Notes under the pieces: generated by a model
Database searches by the model: none
What the model was told of the DNA's origin: nothing
The model's input: only the letters and a program-made list of their open reading frames with translations
From: Paenibacillus pinistramenti
GTDB taxonomy: Bacteria > Bacillota > Bacilli > Paenibacillales > Paenibacillaceae
DNA: 64,000 nt
NCBI RefSeq assembly: GCF_005869875.1
Contig: NZ_VAWG01000013.1
Coordinates: 1-64,000 of the forward strand
Direction: 5' to 3'
Made by a program: the position numbers and the translations under genes
In this document: piece by piece, positions 37,057 to 45,962 of the stretch
Position numbering within the stretch: position 1 is the stretch's first letter
Layout of the letters: each line of letters opens with the position of its first letter

Positions 37057-37755
37057 TTACCGTTCCCAGATACTGTAATATCTTTGCTGCGGTGCATAGG
37101 GCCCTGCTTGGGCCTGATATTGCGGCGCGTAGTAGGAAGGATAGGCCTGCTCCGCCGGCTGGTTATAATACCCGGGCACCATGCCGTAGCCGGTGTATCC
37201 TTTGGAGTCAGCAGATTTGCCGCCCGCGCAGCCGTTTGGCGGACCGATCACAACGGTGTCCGTTATCGGGGCTAGGGTTTCCTTGACCATTGCCTCATTC
37301 AGACAGTAGGTGTGGGCGAAGATGCTGGCCGGAGTCAGGCGGAGCAGATCGGAGCCTCCGATAAATTCCGGAACCGGCGCGTCAAATATTGCCAGCAGAT
37401 GGGTATTGTCTTCGCCGGCGACCTCGTAATGCCACCACCCCTGCGGAACGTTAGCCACCTGACCGGGTGTAATCGGCAGATTGAGCAGCTCCTTCGTAAA
37501 AGGGTTAATTAAGGAAACGACAGCCGAGCCGGAGATGCAGTATACCAGCTCGGAAGCATTTTGATGAATATGGGGTTCAATGACGTTGCCCCTGCTCAAA
37601 TAAATGTCGAGCACTGAAGTATTGCCCAAAGTGTTAAGCTGCTGAATGCCCAGGGCATTAATGAGATTCCGGCTGTCTTTGGTAAAGAAATTATTATTCT
37701 TTAAATCGTAAGTAAACTGCACGTCAGGTGAAGTAAAATCCATATAAGATACCAT
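37057..37755 (-). CDS. cupin-domain protein with Tyr/Pro/Gln-rich tail
   Basis: A 232-residue protein whose residues about 45-165 form one germin/oxalate-decarboxylase-like cupin. Metal ligands are likely His62, His64 (PHIHQN) and Glu69, and a His near 108 in GWWHYEV. From about residue 185 the tail is rich in Tyr, Pro, Gln and Gly (GYGMVPGYYNQPAEQAYPSY), a composition typical of spore-coat and other surface-layer proteins of Bacilli. No signal peptide is visible. A spore-surface role is inference. Confidence 0.78.
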   Translation of the reverse strand: MVSYMDFTSPDVQFTYDLKNNNFFTKDSRNLINALGIQQLNTLGNTSVLDIYLSRGNVIEPHIHQNASELVYCISGSAVVSLINPFTKELLNLPITPGQVANVPQGWWHYEVAGEDNTHLLAIFDAPVPEFIGGSDLLRLTPASIFAHTYCLNEAMVKETLAPITDTVVIGPPNGCAGGKSADSKGYTGYGMVPGYYNQPAEQAYPSYYAPQYQAQAGPYAPQQRYYSIWER

Positions 37756-38044
37756 GTGTTTCTGTCCAACCCCTCGGTATAGATTGGGCTTTTGCCCTAG
37801 GATGGGATAGAATATGCCCGGAGGAAGGCAAAGGTACCGGACCTTTCTTGCTGCTTTTCTTGCTGCTTGAGGATGCGGGGGCGTTTAGCGGACAGAAAAC
37901 CGGGTAAAAATGAAAATATTCAGGATTATTTCATTGTAAGGATGACTGGAAAAGACTATACTTAGGTTTACGGTTTCAGTTTGACTTTAACTGATTAATG
38001 GGATTAATTTTAATTTTTAATTAAGTAAGGGAGCATATTTCGTT
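37756..38044 (+). other. divergent intergenic region with 12-base duplication
   Basis: It contains a perfect tandem duplication of TTCTTGCTGCTT at 37845-37868. TTGACT at 37981-37986 with a weak -10 TTAATT 17 bases later is a possible promoter for the cysteine desulfurase. No gene is visible. Confidence 0.55.
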
Positions 38045-39202
38045 ATGGCTTATATATATTTGGATCACGCGGCCTCAACGCCCGTTCATCCGCTTGCGGC
38101 CGACGCCATGCTGGAGGTAATGCGCAATCAGGTCGGTAATGCTTCAAGCACGCATGCCTTTGGCCGGGACGCCAAACGGATCGTTAACGGAGCAAGGGAT
38201 CAGGTGGCGGCAGCACTTGGCTGCGGACCGGACGAGCTTATCTTTACATCAGGAGGGACAGAGAGCGACAATCTGGCCCTCTTTGGCGCGGCCTGGGCCA
38301 GCCGTGAGGCGGGTAAGGGCAGACATATCATTACCGGGGCAACCGAGCACCACGCGGTTCTGCATGCGTGCGAAAGACTGGAGGCTCAAGGCTTTGAAGT
38401 CACTTATCTGCCGGTGGACCGCTATGGACAGATCCATCCGGAGCAGGTCAAGGAAGCCATCCGGCCGGATACGGTTCTGATCAGCCTGATGTATGGCAAT
38501 AATGAAGTAGGCACGCTTCACCCTGTAGCAGAGATTGGGGCTGTAGCCAAAGAACAGGGCATTTTGTTCCATGTGGACGGCGTACAGGCCTTCGGGAGCG
38601 TTCCTTTTCAGGTTAACGAGCTTCCGGTCGATCTGCTTAGCGTATCCTCGCATAAAATCAACGGGCCGCAGGGCGCAGGTGCGCTCTACGTGCGGCGCGG
38701 CACGACGCTGGTTCCGCTGCTGTATGGCGGCAATCAGGAGCGCAAGCGCCGTGCCGGAACAGAGAATATGGCCGGCCTGGCCGGCTTTGCCAAAGCGGCC
38801 GAGCTTGCCGTCTCCAGCCTGGAAGGCAGACGCGCACATTATGAAGAGCTTCGCCGGAGCCTTTTGCAGCATCTGGACCAGTCCGCTGGAGAAGGGCATT
38901 ATCATGTGAACGGTCATCCGTCCGAGCACCTGCCGCATATTCTCAATATCAGCTTTCCCGAGGTGGCTACCGAGACGATGCTGATGAACCTGGATATGGA
39001 AGGAATTGCGGTGGCCAGCGGCTCTGCCTGCACCTCCGGTTCGCTTGAGCCGTCCTATGTTCTGGGGGCGATGAAGCTGCCGGAACAATTTTTGCGGTCG
39101 GCGATTCGTTTTAGTTTCGGTTTGGGTAATACTACTCAAGAAATGGAGCAAACGGCTGAAAAAGTTGGAACCATTCTTGCCCGGATTCGTAATAGAAGGT
39201 AA
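38045..39202 (+). CDS. Cysteine desulfurase (NifS/IscS family, YrvO-like)
   Basis: A PLP enzyme that takes sulfur from cysteine, most likely for tRNA thiolation by MnmA. The PLP-binding Lys is in SVSSHKINGPQGAG near residue 204, and the catalytic Cys is in ASGSACTSGS near 329, the short-loop class typical of NifS/YrvO. N-terminal YLDHAASTPVHPLA and HHAVL are family features. Length is 385 residues. TAAGGGAG precedes the ATG at some distance. The three following plus-strand genes up to the terminator at 40071 may be one transcript. Confidence 0.93.
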   Translation: MAYIYLDHAASTPVHPLAADAMLEVMRNQVGNASSTHAFGRDAKRIVNGARDQVAAALGCGPDELIFTSGGTESDNLALFGAAWASREAGKGRHIITGATEHHAVLHACERLEAQGFEVTYLPVDRYGQIHPEQVKEAIRPDTVLISLMYGNNEVGTLHPVAEIGAVAKEQGILFHVDGVQAFGSVPFQVNELPVDLLSVSSHKINGPQGAGALYVRRGTTLVPLLYGGNQERKRRAGTENMAGLAGFAKAAELAVSSLEGRRAHYEELRRSLLQHLDQSAGEGHYHVNGHPSEHLPHILNISFPEVATETMLMNLDMEGIAVASGSACTSGSLEPSYVLGAMKLPEQFLRSAIRFSFGLGNTTQEMEQTAEKVGTILARIRNRR

Positions 39203-39263
39203 GGATTGCTATTTCGTTTTGCCGGGAGAGGAGGTTTGTTAAGACCAGAGGAGGTGCCCTGCC

Positions 39264-39767
39264 ATGAAGCTGCAGGAAATGATCGGTTTGCCGGTATTTG
39301 ATGTGGACAATGGCAAGGAGCTTGGCAAGGTGCTGGATATACTCCTTAGCGAAGACTGGAGAATCAGCGGCGTAATGCTGGAAGGCAAGAGCCTGTTCTC
39401 CCCCCAAATCAAAGCCGTGCTTTGGGAAGATATAATTGCTTACGGCGAAGACGCTGTAATGATTCGTAATCAACAGGCCGTCCGCAGGATGGATGCCGAA
39501 CATATACAACTTACATTTGCGCTGGGAAGCGGGCGGGTGAAGGAGCTTCCTGTTCTGACCAGCGAAGGGGTCATGATTGGTCACGTCAGTGATGTTTATT
39601 TTGACCAGCAATTGGGAAATACAATAACAGGGTTTGAAATTAGTGACGGTTTTATCTCCGACCTGGTTGAGGGGCGGAAGCTGCTTCCTTTTACCGGGGA
39701 TATTGTCAAAGGCGAGAACGCCGTGATGGTGCCTGCGCTGAGCGAGCAGCGGCTGGAGAACCGTTAA
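39264..39767 (+). CDS. PRC-barrel domain protein (YrrD-like)
   Basis: A cytosolic 167-residue protein with two PRC-barrel units, each beginning with a G-x-x-V-x-D-like strand: MIGLPVFDVDNGKELGKVLD and VMIGHVSDVYFDQQLGN. PRC barrels bind RNA or membrane-associated partners in other systems; YrrD of B. subtilis has no settled role. AGAGGAGGTG lies before the ATG. Its position after the desulfurase is conserved in Bacilli. Confidence 0.85.
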   Translation: MKLQEMIGLPVFDVDNGKELGKVLDILLSEDWRISGVMLEGKSLFSPQIKAVLWEDIIAYGEDAVMIRNQQAVRRMDAEHIQLTFALGSGRVKELPVLTSEGVMIGHVSDVYFDQQLGNTITGFEISDGFISDLVEGRKLLPFTGDIVKGENAVMVPALSEQRLENR

Positions 39768-39793
39768 TTTACCGGAGAGATAGGTGTTGTGAT

Positions 39794-40006
39794 ATGATGA
39801 AATGTCCAAATTGCAATTCTAAAGATATTGGGAAAATCGGCTCCCACCAGTTCTATTGCTGGGGCTGTTTTATTGAGCTTACTGTGAACGGCGAGAAGAT
39901 GTCGGTCTATCAAGTAGAGGAAGACGGAACGCTGAGCTCGCTGGATGATTTATTTTTCGGCGATGAGATGGTTCAGGATTACCCCGAGCTTCATGCCCCG
40001 TCCTGA
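39794..40006 (+). CDS. small zinc-ribbon-like hypothetical protein
   Basis: A 70-residue protein (69 if the second ATG is used) with two CxxC pairs, CPNC near residue 4 and CWGC near 22, spaced as a treble-clef zinc ribbon. The remaining half is acidic (DDLFFGDEMVQDYPE). Similar small proteins follow yrrD in Bacilli, with no known function. It is cotranscribed with the PRC-barrel gene (26-base gap). Confidence 0.75.
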   Translation: MMKCPNCNSKDIGKIGSHQFYCWGCFIELTVNGEKMSVYQVEEDGTLSSLDDLFFGDEMVQDYPELHAPS

Positions 40007-40070
40007 GGCTGAACCTACATACTTCGCATGCCTGCTGCCTTGCCTGACAGGCAGGCCGCTGTTTGCCGAG

Positions 40071-40109
40071 CAGATCCTTACGCCATGCGTAAGGGTCTGT
40101 TTTCTTTTT
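40071..40109 (+). terminator. terminator after the zinc-ribbon gene
   Basis: CAGATCCTTACGC and GCGTAAGGGTCTG pair over 13 positions (one G-U) around CAT, followed by TTTTCTTTTT. Confidence 0.9.
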
Positions 40110-40130
40110 GACGCGTCTGCATCATTCTCC

Positions 40131-40160
40131 CTGAAGCCGTCTGAAGCGGTCTGAAGCCGT
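40131..40160 (+). repeat. three copies of a 10-base tandem repeat
   Basis: CTGAAGCCGT, CTGAAGCGGT and CTGAAGCCGT lie end to end between the terminator and the next gene. Confidence 0.85.
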
Positions 40161-40243
40161 CCCTCCCCGGCCCGGATTATTTTGGGCAACTGCGGCATAT
40201 ACTGACCTATAGCCAGTCCATTGACAGGGAGGGGTTACGGACA

Positions 40244-41311
40244 ATGGAGCCATTTTATAAAAGCAAAATGTTCCGCTATGCCTGTTGGGTGCTTCTGACG
40301 CTCATTATTCTATATTTTATTTGGCTGCTGCGGCCGTTATTCGGACTAGTTTACAGCTTTCTCAAGGCAGTGCTCGCCCCGTTTGTGATCGCGGTCATTA
40401 TATCCTACGTGCTGAATCCGATTGTCAAAATGCTGAATGCGCGGAAAGTGCCGAGAACGATGGCGGTGCTGCTGATCTATGCCGTCTTCTTAACGAGCTT
40501 TACGGTCATTCTCATGAACATGATTCCGATGTTTATCGAGCAGCTGGGCGAGCTTGGGGAGCATTTGCCTGAGCTGACGATGCATACACAGCAAATTATG
40601 AACAAATGGGACAATCCGATGATGCCGCAGGGGATACGGATGGGGATGAACAACTGGTTCTTTCAAGCGGAGCAGCGGCTTGCTACCGGTATTTCCGGAT
40701 TTATGAACAATATCGGGACGACAATCGGCGTCATGTTTAACGCCTTCATCATTCCATTCCTGATCTTCTATATGCTCAAGGATTTCGAGGTGTTCGAGCG
40801 GCTGCTGATCCGCTGCCTGCCGAAGTCGCACCGCAAGTCCATTGTCGGGCTGCTCAAGGATATTGATGAAGCGCTCGGGAACTATGTGCGGGGGCAGCTT
40901 CTCGTATGCGTCATTATCGGCGTACTGGCCTATGCGGGCTACATGATCATCGGGATGCCGTATGCGCTGCTGTTTGCGGGTGTGGTGGCGGTCTCCAATA
41001 TTATCCCCTACTTAGGCCCGTTTCTCGGTGCTGCTCCGGCGGCGCTGGTGGCGACCACGATCTCATGGCGGATGGTGCTGCTGGTGGTCATCGTGAATAT
41101 GGCCTGCCAGATCATTGAGAGTAATATTATTTCGCCGCAGGTAGTGGGGCGGACGCTTCATCTGCATCCGATGCTGATTATTTTCGCGCTGCTGGCCGGC
41201 GGGGAAATCGGAGGCATACCGGGGCTGATTCTGGCCGTGCCTTTTTTCGCGGTGCTCAAGGTCGTCATCCAGCATTTCTACGGATATTATATCCGGCGGA
41301 AAACGGTATAG
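40244..41311 (+). CDS. AI-2E family transporter (YrrI-like)
   Basis: A 355-residue membrane protein of the AI-2E/PerM exporter superfamily, with about seven or eight helices. FVIAVIISYVLNPIVKML, the long soluble region at 100-140, FYMLKDFEVF and the C-terminal NIIPYLGPFLGAAPA and LHLHPMLIIFALLAGGEIGGIPG (key part GGEIGGIPG) are family marks. The exported substrate is unknown; TqsA exports AI-2, others exchange Na+/H+. As in Bacillus it precedes alaS. Confidence 0.87.
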   Translation: MEPFYKSKMFRYACWVLLTLIILYFIWLLRPLFGLVYSFLKAVLAPFVIAVIISYVLNPIVKMLNARKVPRTMAVLLIYAVFLTSFTVILMNMIPMFIEQLGELGEHLPELTMHTQQIMNKWDNPMMPQGIRMGMNNWFFQAEQRLATGISGFMNNIGTTIGVMFNAFIIPFLIFYMLKDFEVFERLLIRCLPKSHRKSIVGLLKDIDEALGNYVRGQLLVCVIIGVLAYAGYMIIGMPYALLFAGVVAVSNIIPYLGPFLGAAPAALVATTISWRMVLLVVIVNMACQIIESNIISPQVVGRTLHLHPMLIIFALLAGGEIGGIPGLILAVPFFAVLKVVIQHFYGYYIRRKTV

Positions 41312-41337
41312 CCGGCTCTGGCTGCCGTTCTGCTGTG

Positions 41338-41367
41338 TTGACAGTCAGCGCTGCGGGCTTATATACT
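41338..41367 (+). promoter_or_regulatory. sigma-A promoter of alaS
   Basis: TTGACA at 41338-41343 and TATACT at 41362-41367 are 18 bases apart. The T-box leader begins just downstream. Confidence 0.75.
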
Positions 41368-41394
41368 AAAAGTGACTTTTTATGCGACTTTAAA

Positions 41395-41656
41395 CAATAA
41401 AACGATGATGAAAAAGAGTAGGTCCTGGCGGATTCACCAGCGAGCGGTTCCTTTGCCCATACGGGCATCGGGTGGAAGAACCGGAATAGACGGCAGGGCT
41501 GAACGCTGCTTTCAGAGTGCGGACGAACTCCGCCGGGGATTCCCGTTACAGAATCAGGTAAAGGCGATCAGCTGCCTTCCGGGAACACGTCCGGGAGTGC
41601 TGATAACCAGGGTGGTACCGCGAGACAATCGTCCCTGAAGTTCAGGGGCGTTTTTT
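41395..41656 (+). promoter_or_regulatory. T-box leader of alaS
   Basis: The core AGGGTGGTACCGCG is at 41609-41622. Stem I contains AGTA at 41417-41420 and the specifier GCT (Ala) at 41505-41507, preceded by GAAC. The UGGU of the core fits the A discriminator of tRNA-Ala. The leader ends in a terminator (CGTCCCTGAA/TTCAGGGGCG and six T, 41630-41656). Confidence 0.93.
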
Positions 41657-41686
41657 CTATTTTCAAATATAGGAGGAATTTCGTAG

Positions 41687-44314
41687 ATGAAAGCAAGTGA
41701 AATCCGTTCCAAATGGCTGCAGTTCTTTGCATCCAAAGGACATACCATCGAACCGAGCGCTTCGCTGGTTCCGCATAACGACCCGTCCCTGCTGTGGATT
41801 AACGCCGGTATGGCGCCGCTGAAGCCTTATTTTGACGGCCGGGTGAAGCCGGAGAATCCGCGGATCGCGAACTCCCAGAAATGTATCCGCACCAACGACA
41901 TCGAGAACGTCGGCAAGACCCGCCGCCACCATACGTTCTTTGAAATGCTGGGCAACTTCTCCATCGGCGATTACTTTAAGGAAGAAGTGATCACCTGGGC
42001 GTGGGAATTCCTGACCGGCAAAGACTGGATCGGCTTTGATCCGGAGCGCCTGTCCGTAACGGTATACCCAGAGGATGAAGAGGCGTACAAGCTGTGGAAT
42101 GAAAAAATCGGCCTGCCTGCTGAACGCATCGTGAAGCTGGAGGACAATTTCTGGGATATCGGCGAAGGCCCTTGCGGACCTTGTACGGAGATTTTTTACG
42201 ATCGCGGCGAAGCCTACGGCAATGACCCTGAAGACCCAGAACTGTACCCTGGCGGGGAAAATGAACGCTACCTCGAGGTATGGAACCTCGTGTTCTCGCA
42301 GTTCAACCATAACAAGGATGGCAGCTATACGCCGCTTCCTAACAAGAACATTGATACAGGCGCGGGCCTGGAGCGTTTCGCATCCATTCTGCAAGATGTG
42401 GACTCCAACTTTGATACCGACCTGTTTGTACCGATCATCAAGCATACGGCTGAAATCGCCAAGGTGGAATACGGCAAAGATTCTGAGCGGGACGTTGCTT
42501 TTAAAGTCATTGCCGACCATATCCGTACCGTGGCGTTTGCAGTTGCGGACGGCGTGCTGCCTTCCAACGAGGGCCGCGGCTATGTCATCCGCCGCCTGCT
42601 CCGCCGTGCGGTTCGCTACGGTAAAATGCTGGGTCTGGACCGTCCTTTCATGTTCTCCCTGGTTCCGACCGTGGGACAGATTATGGGCGAGTTCTACCCG
42701 GATGTGGTGTCCAAGCATGAATTCATCGAAAAAGTTATCCGAGGCGAGGAAGAACGGTTCCACGAAACGCTGACGGACGGACTTGCCATTCTGGAGCAGG
42801 TTTCGAAGGAAGCGAAAGCGGCCGGCAGCACGGTAATCGGCGGGGCGGATGCGTTCAAGCTCTACGACACCTACGGCTTCCCGCTTGACCTGACCGAAGA
42901 TTATGCGCTGGAGCATGGCCTGACGGTTGACCGCGAAGGATTTGAAGCAGCGATGCAGAAGCAGCGCGAGATGGCGCGCGCGGCGTCCCATACCGGCGGC
43001 AGCATGAAGGTGCAGGGCGGCGTGCTGGCTGATTTTACGACTAAAACGGATTTCGTTGGATATAATGAGCTGGAGGCTTCATCCAAGATTTTGGCCATTA
43101 TTTCGGGCGATTCCTTTGTGGACATTCTGTCCGAAGGACAAACCGGCCAGGTGATTCTGCAGGCGACTCCATTCTACGCCGAGAGCGGCGGCCAGGTCAG
43201 CGACCAGGGCTGGATTCGCAGCGAAAGCGGCACCGCTGTTGTGAACGGGCTGTTCAAGGCTCCTCATGGCCAGCATGTGCATGAAATTACTGTAGAAACG
43301 GGCGAGCTTCGCACAGGCGCGACGGTCACTGCTGAAGTGGACCGCACCAAGCGTTCGGATATTGTGAAGAACCATACGGCGACACACCTGCTGCATAAAG
43401 CGCTGAAAGAAGTGCTCGGGGCTCACGTTAACCAGGCAGGCTCCCTTGTTGAGCCGCAGCGTCTGCGCTTTGACTTCTCGCATCTAGGCAGCATTTCACC
43501 GGAAGAGCTGGCGGACATCGAGCGCCGCGTTAACGAGCAGATCTGGAACAGCCTGAAGGTGACGATTGAGCTGAAGCCGATTGATGAAGCGAAAGCGATG
43601 GGCGCAATGGCGCTGTTTGGTGAAAAATACGGCGATATCGTCCGCGTCGTGCAGGTTGGCGGCTACAGCCTTGAGCTGTGCGGCGGCTGCCATGTGCAGA
43701 ACACGTCCGAAATCGGCATGTTCAAGCTGGTCAGCGAAAGCGGCATTGGCTCCGGTGTGCGCCGGATCGAAGCCGTAACAGGGCGTAATGCTTATCTCTA
43801 TATGGACGAGCAGCTGGACGTGCTGAAGAATGCAGCCGCTCTGCTGAAATCGAATATTAACGAAGTGCCGAAGCGGATCGACGCCCTTCATCAGCAGGTG
43901 AAAGACCTGTCCCGCGAGAACGAATCGCTGCAGGGCAAGCTGAGCGCCATTGAAGCCGGGCAGCTGACAGACCGTGTCGTTGAAGTGGGCGGCACGAAGC
44001 TGCTTGCCGAACGGGTGCAGGCCGGCAGCATGGACGCGCTCCGCACGCTGGCTGACGAACTGAAAGTCAAAGTTCCGGATGCGGTGCTCGTGCTTGGCGC
44101 AGCAGCAGACGACAAGGTGAACTTTGTCGTAGCGGTGCCGCCTGCGGATGTGAAGCGCGGCCTTCATGCCGGCAAGCTTGTGAAAGAGATTGCCGTGCTT
44201 TGCGGCGGCGGCGGGGGCGGACGGCCGGATATGGCGCAAGCCGGCGGCAAAGATGCCTCCAAGCTGGACGACGCCTTGAAGCTGGCCGGTGAGCTCGTAG
44301 CGGCTCAGGCTTAA
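41687..44314 (+). CDS. alaS: Alanyl-tRNA synthetase
   Basis: An 875-residue class II synthetase. The catalytic core shows [18 protein letters not shown] and [10 protein letters not shown]. The editing domain has HTATH near residue 562 and CGGCH near 664, which hydrolyse Ser- or Gly-tRNA-Ala. A coiled coil (about 710-760) leads to the C-Ala/DHHA1 domain ending [24 protein letters not shown] precedes the ATG. The T-box leader upstream ties its expression to tRNA-Ala charging. Confidence 0.97.
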   Translation: MKASEIRSKWLQFFASKGHTIEPSASLVPHNDPSLLWINAGMAPLKPYFDGRVKPENPRIANSQKCIRTNDIENVGKTRRHHTFFEMLGNFSIGDYFKEEVITWAWEFLTGKDWIGFDPERLSVTVYPEDEEAYKLWNEKIGLPAERIVKLEDNFWDIGEGPCGPCTEIFYDRGEAYGNDPEDPELYPGGENERYLEVWNLVFSQFNHNKDGSYTPLPNKNIDTGAGLERFASILQDVDSNFDTDLFVPIIKHTAEIAKVEYGKDSERDVAFKVIADHIRTVAFAVADGVLPSNEGRGYVIRRLLRRAVRYGKMLGLDRPFMFSLVPTVGQIMGEFYPDVVSKHEFIEKVIRGEEERFHETLTDGLAILEQVSKEAKAAGSTVIGGADAFKLYDTYGFPLDLTEDYALEHGLTVDREGFEAAMQKQREMARAASHTGGSMKVQGGVLADFTTKTDFVGYNELEASSKILAIISGDSFVDILSEGQTGQVILQATPFYAESGGQVSDQGWIRSESGTAVVNGLFKAPHGQHVHEITVETGELRTGATVTAEVDRTKRSDIVKNHTATHLLHKALKEVLGAHVNQAGSLVEPQRLRFDFSHLGSISPEELADIERRVNEQIWNSLKVTIELKPIDEAKAMGAMALFGEKYGDIVRVVQVGGYSLELCGGCHVQNTSEIGMFKLVSESGIGSGVRRIEAVTGRNAYLYMDEQLDVLKNAAALLKSNINEVPKRIDALHQQVKDLSRENESLQGKLSAIEAGQLTDRVVEVGGTKLLAERVQAGSMDALRTLADELKVKVPDAVLVLGAAADDKVNFVVAVPPADVKRGLHAGKLVKEIAVLCGGGGGGRPDMAQAGGKDASKLDDALKLAGELVAAQA

Positions 44315-44326
44315 ACGGAATTTTTT

Positions 44327-44387
44327 ATCGGGGCTTCCAAATGACGGGATATTTTCTAGTTTCCTATTTCCTTCCGGAAGCCCCGAT
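44327..44387 (+). repeat. 12-pair inverted repeat after alaS
   Basis: ATCGGGGCTTCC (44327-44338) and GGAAGCCCCGAT (44376-44387) are perfect arms around a 37-base loop. TTTTTT lies just before the left arm, which fits a minus-strand rather than plus-strand terminator, although no minus-strand gene is present. A role in ending alaS transcription or in the ireB leader is uncertain. Confidence 0.6.
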
Positions 44388-44492
44388 ATGTTATAGTAAG
44401 AGATATAAGCTTAAGCTCGAAATTGCGGGAGAAGCTTAGTTTAAGGCACAGGGAGATTCGAATCTGCTGTGGCCGAGAATTGAGGTGGCATC

Positions 44493-44753
44493 ATGGACTC
44501 CATGGATAAAACTGTCAAGTTTAACGTCACCGGCGATGAGCAGGAGGCGTCAGCACAGGAAATCCTTCTTACGGTGTACGGTGCGCTGCAGGAGAAGGAA
44601 TACAATCCAATTAATCAGATTGTCGGATATTTGCTGTCAGGAGACCCGGCTTATATCCCGCGGCATAATAATGCCAGAAGTCTTGTACGCAAGAAAGAAA
44701 GAGATGAGCTGATCGAAGAGCTGGTTCGCTTCTACATGAAGCATAACCGTTAA
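44493..44753 (+). CDS. ireB: IreB-family regulatory phosphoprotein
   Basis: An 86-residue cytosolic protein of the UPF0297/DUF965 family. In Enterococcus, IreB is phosphorylated on N-terminal Thr residues by the PASTA kinase IreK and tunes cephalosporin resistance. The N-terminal DKTVKFNV offers such a Thr. The core [25 protein letters not shown] and C-terminal helix are strongly conserved. GAGGTGGC precedes the ATG. It forms a cluster with ruvX and two DUF1292 genes, the classic IreB-RuvX neighbourhood. Confidence 0.93.
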   Translation: MDSMDKTVKFNVTGDEQEASAQEILLTVYGALQEKEYNPINQIVGYLLSGDPAYIPRHNNARSLVRKKERDELIEELVRFYMKHNR

Positions 44754-44791
44754 TCCGCCTTCGTTGGCCGTCTGTCGACAGGAGTTATGTG

Positions 44792-45208
44792 ATGAGAATT
44801 TTGGGGCTCGATTATGGCGACCGCAGGATCGGCGTGGCTGTAAGCGATGAGCTGGGCTGGACGGCCCAGGGCATTGATACGCTGGAGAAACGCCGGGATG
44901 ACGGGGAAATCACCAGAATCGCCGAGCTGGTCAAGCAATACGAAGTCGGAGAGATCGTGGTAGGACTGCCTAAGAACATGAATGGCACGATCGGACCCCG
45001 CGGCGAAATCTGTCAGGAATTCGCGGAGAAATTGCGTGGTCAATTGGAATTGCCGGTTCACCTTTGGGATGAGCGGCTTACGACGGTATCAGCGCATCGG
45101 ACGCTGCTTGAAGCGGATGTAAGCCGGGGCAAACGCAAACAGGTCGTGGACAAAATGGCTGCGGCGCTTATTTTGCAAAATTATTTGGACTCAAAGACTA
45201 TAAGGTGA
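44792..45208 (+). CDS. ruvX: RuvX/YqgF, putative pre-16S rRNA nuclease / Holliday resolvase
   Basis: A 138-residue RNase H-like nuclease implicated in 16S rRNA maturation and originally proposed as a Holliday junction resolvase. Catalytic acidic residues sit in [23 protein letters not shown] and [22 protein letters not shown] is the other signature. I use the ATG at 44792, with CAGGAG 7 bases upstream, over the GTG at 44789. Confidence 0.94.
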   Translation: MRILGLDYGDRRIGVAVSDELGWTAQGIDTLEKRRDDGEITRIAELVKQYEVGEIVVGLPKNMNGTIGPRGEICQEFAEKLRGQLELPVHLWDERLTTVSAHRTLLEADVSRGKRKQVVDKMAAALILQNYLDSKTIR

Positions 45209-45220
45209 GGGTGATGAAGG

Positions 45221-45523
45221 ATGGCAAACCAAATGATCAACAATGAAGAAGAACCGGAAATTATTTATATTCCAGATGATGAAGGCAATGAAGAAGAGTT
45301 TGAAGTCATCATGAAGTTCGAAGTGGACGGTTCTGATGCCAAATATATGATGGTGGTTCCTTTGGAATCCGACGACGATGAAAGCGATGAGGTTTATGCT
45401 TTCCGTTATGAGGAAGACGGGGACGACCTGAAACTCTATACAATCGACAGTGATGAAGAGTGGGAAATCGTCGAAGAAACCTTCAATACACTGATGGATG
45501 AATTCGGCGGTGACGAAGACTGA
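45221..45523 (+). CDS. DUF1292 protein (YrzB-like), first copy
   Basis: A very acidic 100-residue protein. The pattern of short strands (IIYIPDDEGNEEEFEVIMKF in part, YMMVVP, EVYAFRY, EWEIVEETFNTLMDEF) is the DUF1292 fold. Its function is unknown, but the ireB-ruvX-DUF1292 linkage is near-universal in Firmicutes. GGTGAGGGTGATG precedes the ATG. Its stop overlaps the start of a second DUF1292 gene. Confidence 0.88.
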   Translation: MANQMINNEEEPEIIYIPDDEGNEEEFEVIMKFEVDGSDAKYMMVVPLESDDDESDEVYAFRYEEDGDDLKLYTIDSDEEWEIVEETFNTLMDEFGGDED

Positions 45524-45828
45524 TGCCGGGTTTCAATAAAGAAGAAGTGGTTTGGACCAGCCGGATCCGCGATGCGTTTGGTCCGGTCGTTGAGCTCCAG
45601 GATGAAAATGGAGAAACGACGTATTACCAGGTGGAGAAGGAATTTGACGTGTCCGGCGGCTCTTATGCCGTGCTTCGTCCAGATGTGCCGGGGCGGACGG
45701 AAGAAGAACCCGAAATTCTTAAAGTTGTCACTGGAGCGGACGGAGAGCTGTCTCTGGAAACCATTGACGACGATGATGAATGGGAAGATATTTCCGAGCT
45801 GTACGACGAGCTGACCTTTTCCGAATAG
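45523..45828 (+). CDS. DUF1292 protein, second copy
   Basis: A 101-residue acidic paralogue of the preceding gene. It has the same ending layout (LSLETIDDDDEWEDISELYDEL against KLYTIDSDEEWEIVEETFNTL; similar in the ID-D-EWE core). Its first 25 residues differ (FNKEEVVWTSRIRDAFG). The ATG overlaps the stop of the first copy (TGATG), so translation is probably coupled. Confidence 0.83.
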   Translation: MPGFNKEEVVWTSRIRDAFGPVVELQDENGETTYYQVEKEFDVSGGSYAVLRPDVPGRTEEEPEILKVVTGADGELSLETIDDDDEWEDISELYDELTFSE

Positions 45829-45864
45829 AGGGAAAAGAACCTGCGCCGGATAGACTTGTGAATT

Positions 45865-45898
45865 GCAGACTTGCTTGAATCGCAGAAGTGCTTGAATC
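45865..45898 (+). repeat. 17-base tandem duplication before mltG
   Basis: GCAGACTTGCTTGAATC and GCAGAAGTGCTTGAATC are adjacent and match at 15 of 17 positions. Confidence 0.8.
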
Positions 45899-45962
45899 TG
45901 TATAGATTGAACTCAAGAAGGGCGGAGCTTCCGCTCTTTTTGGCTGTAAAGGAGCTGGCTAA

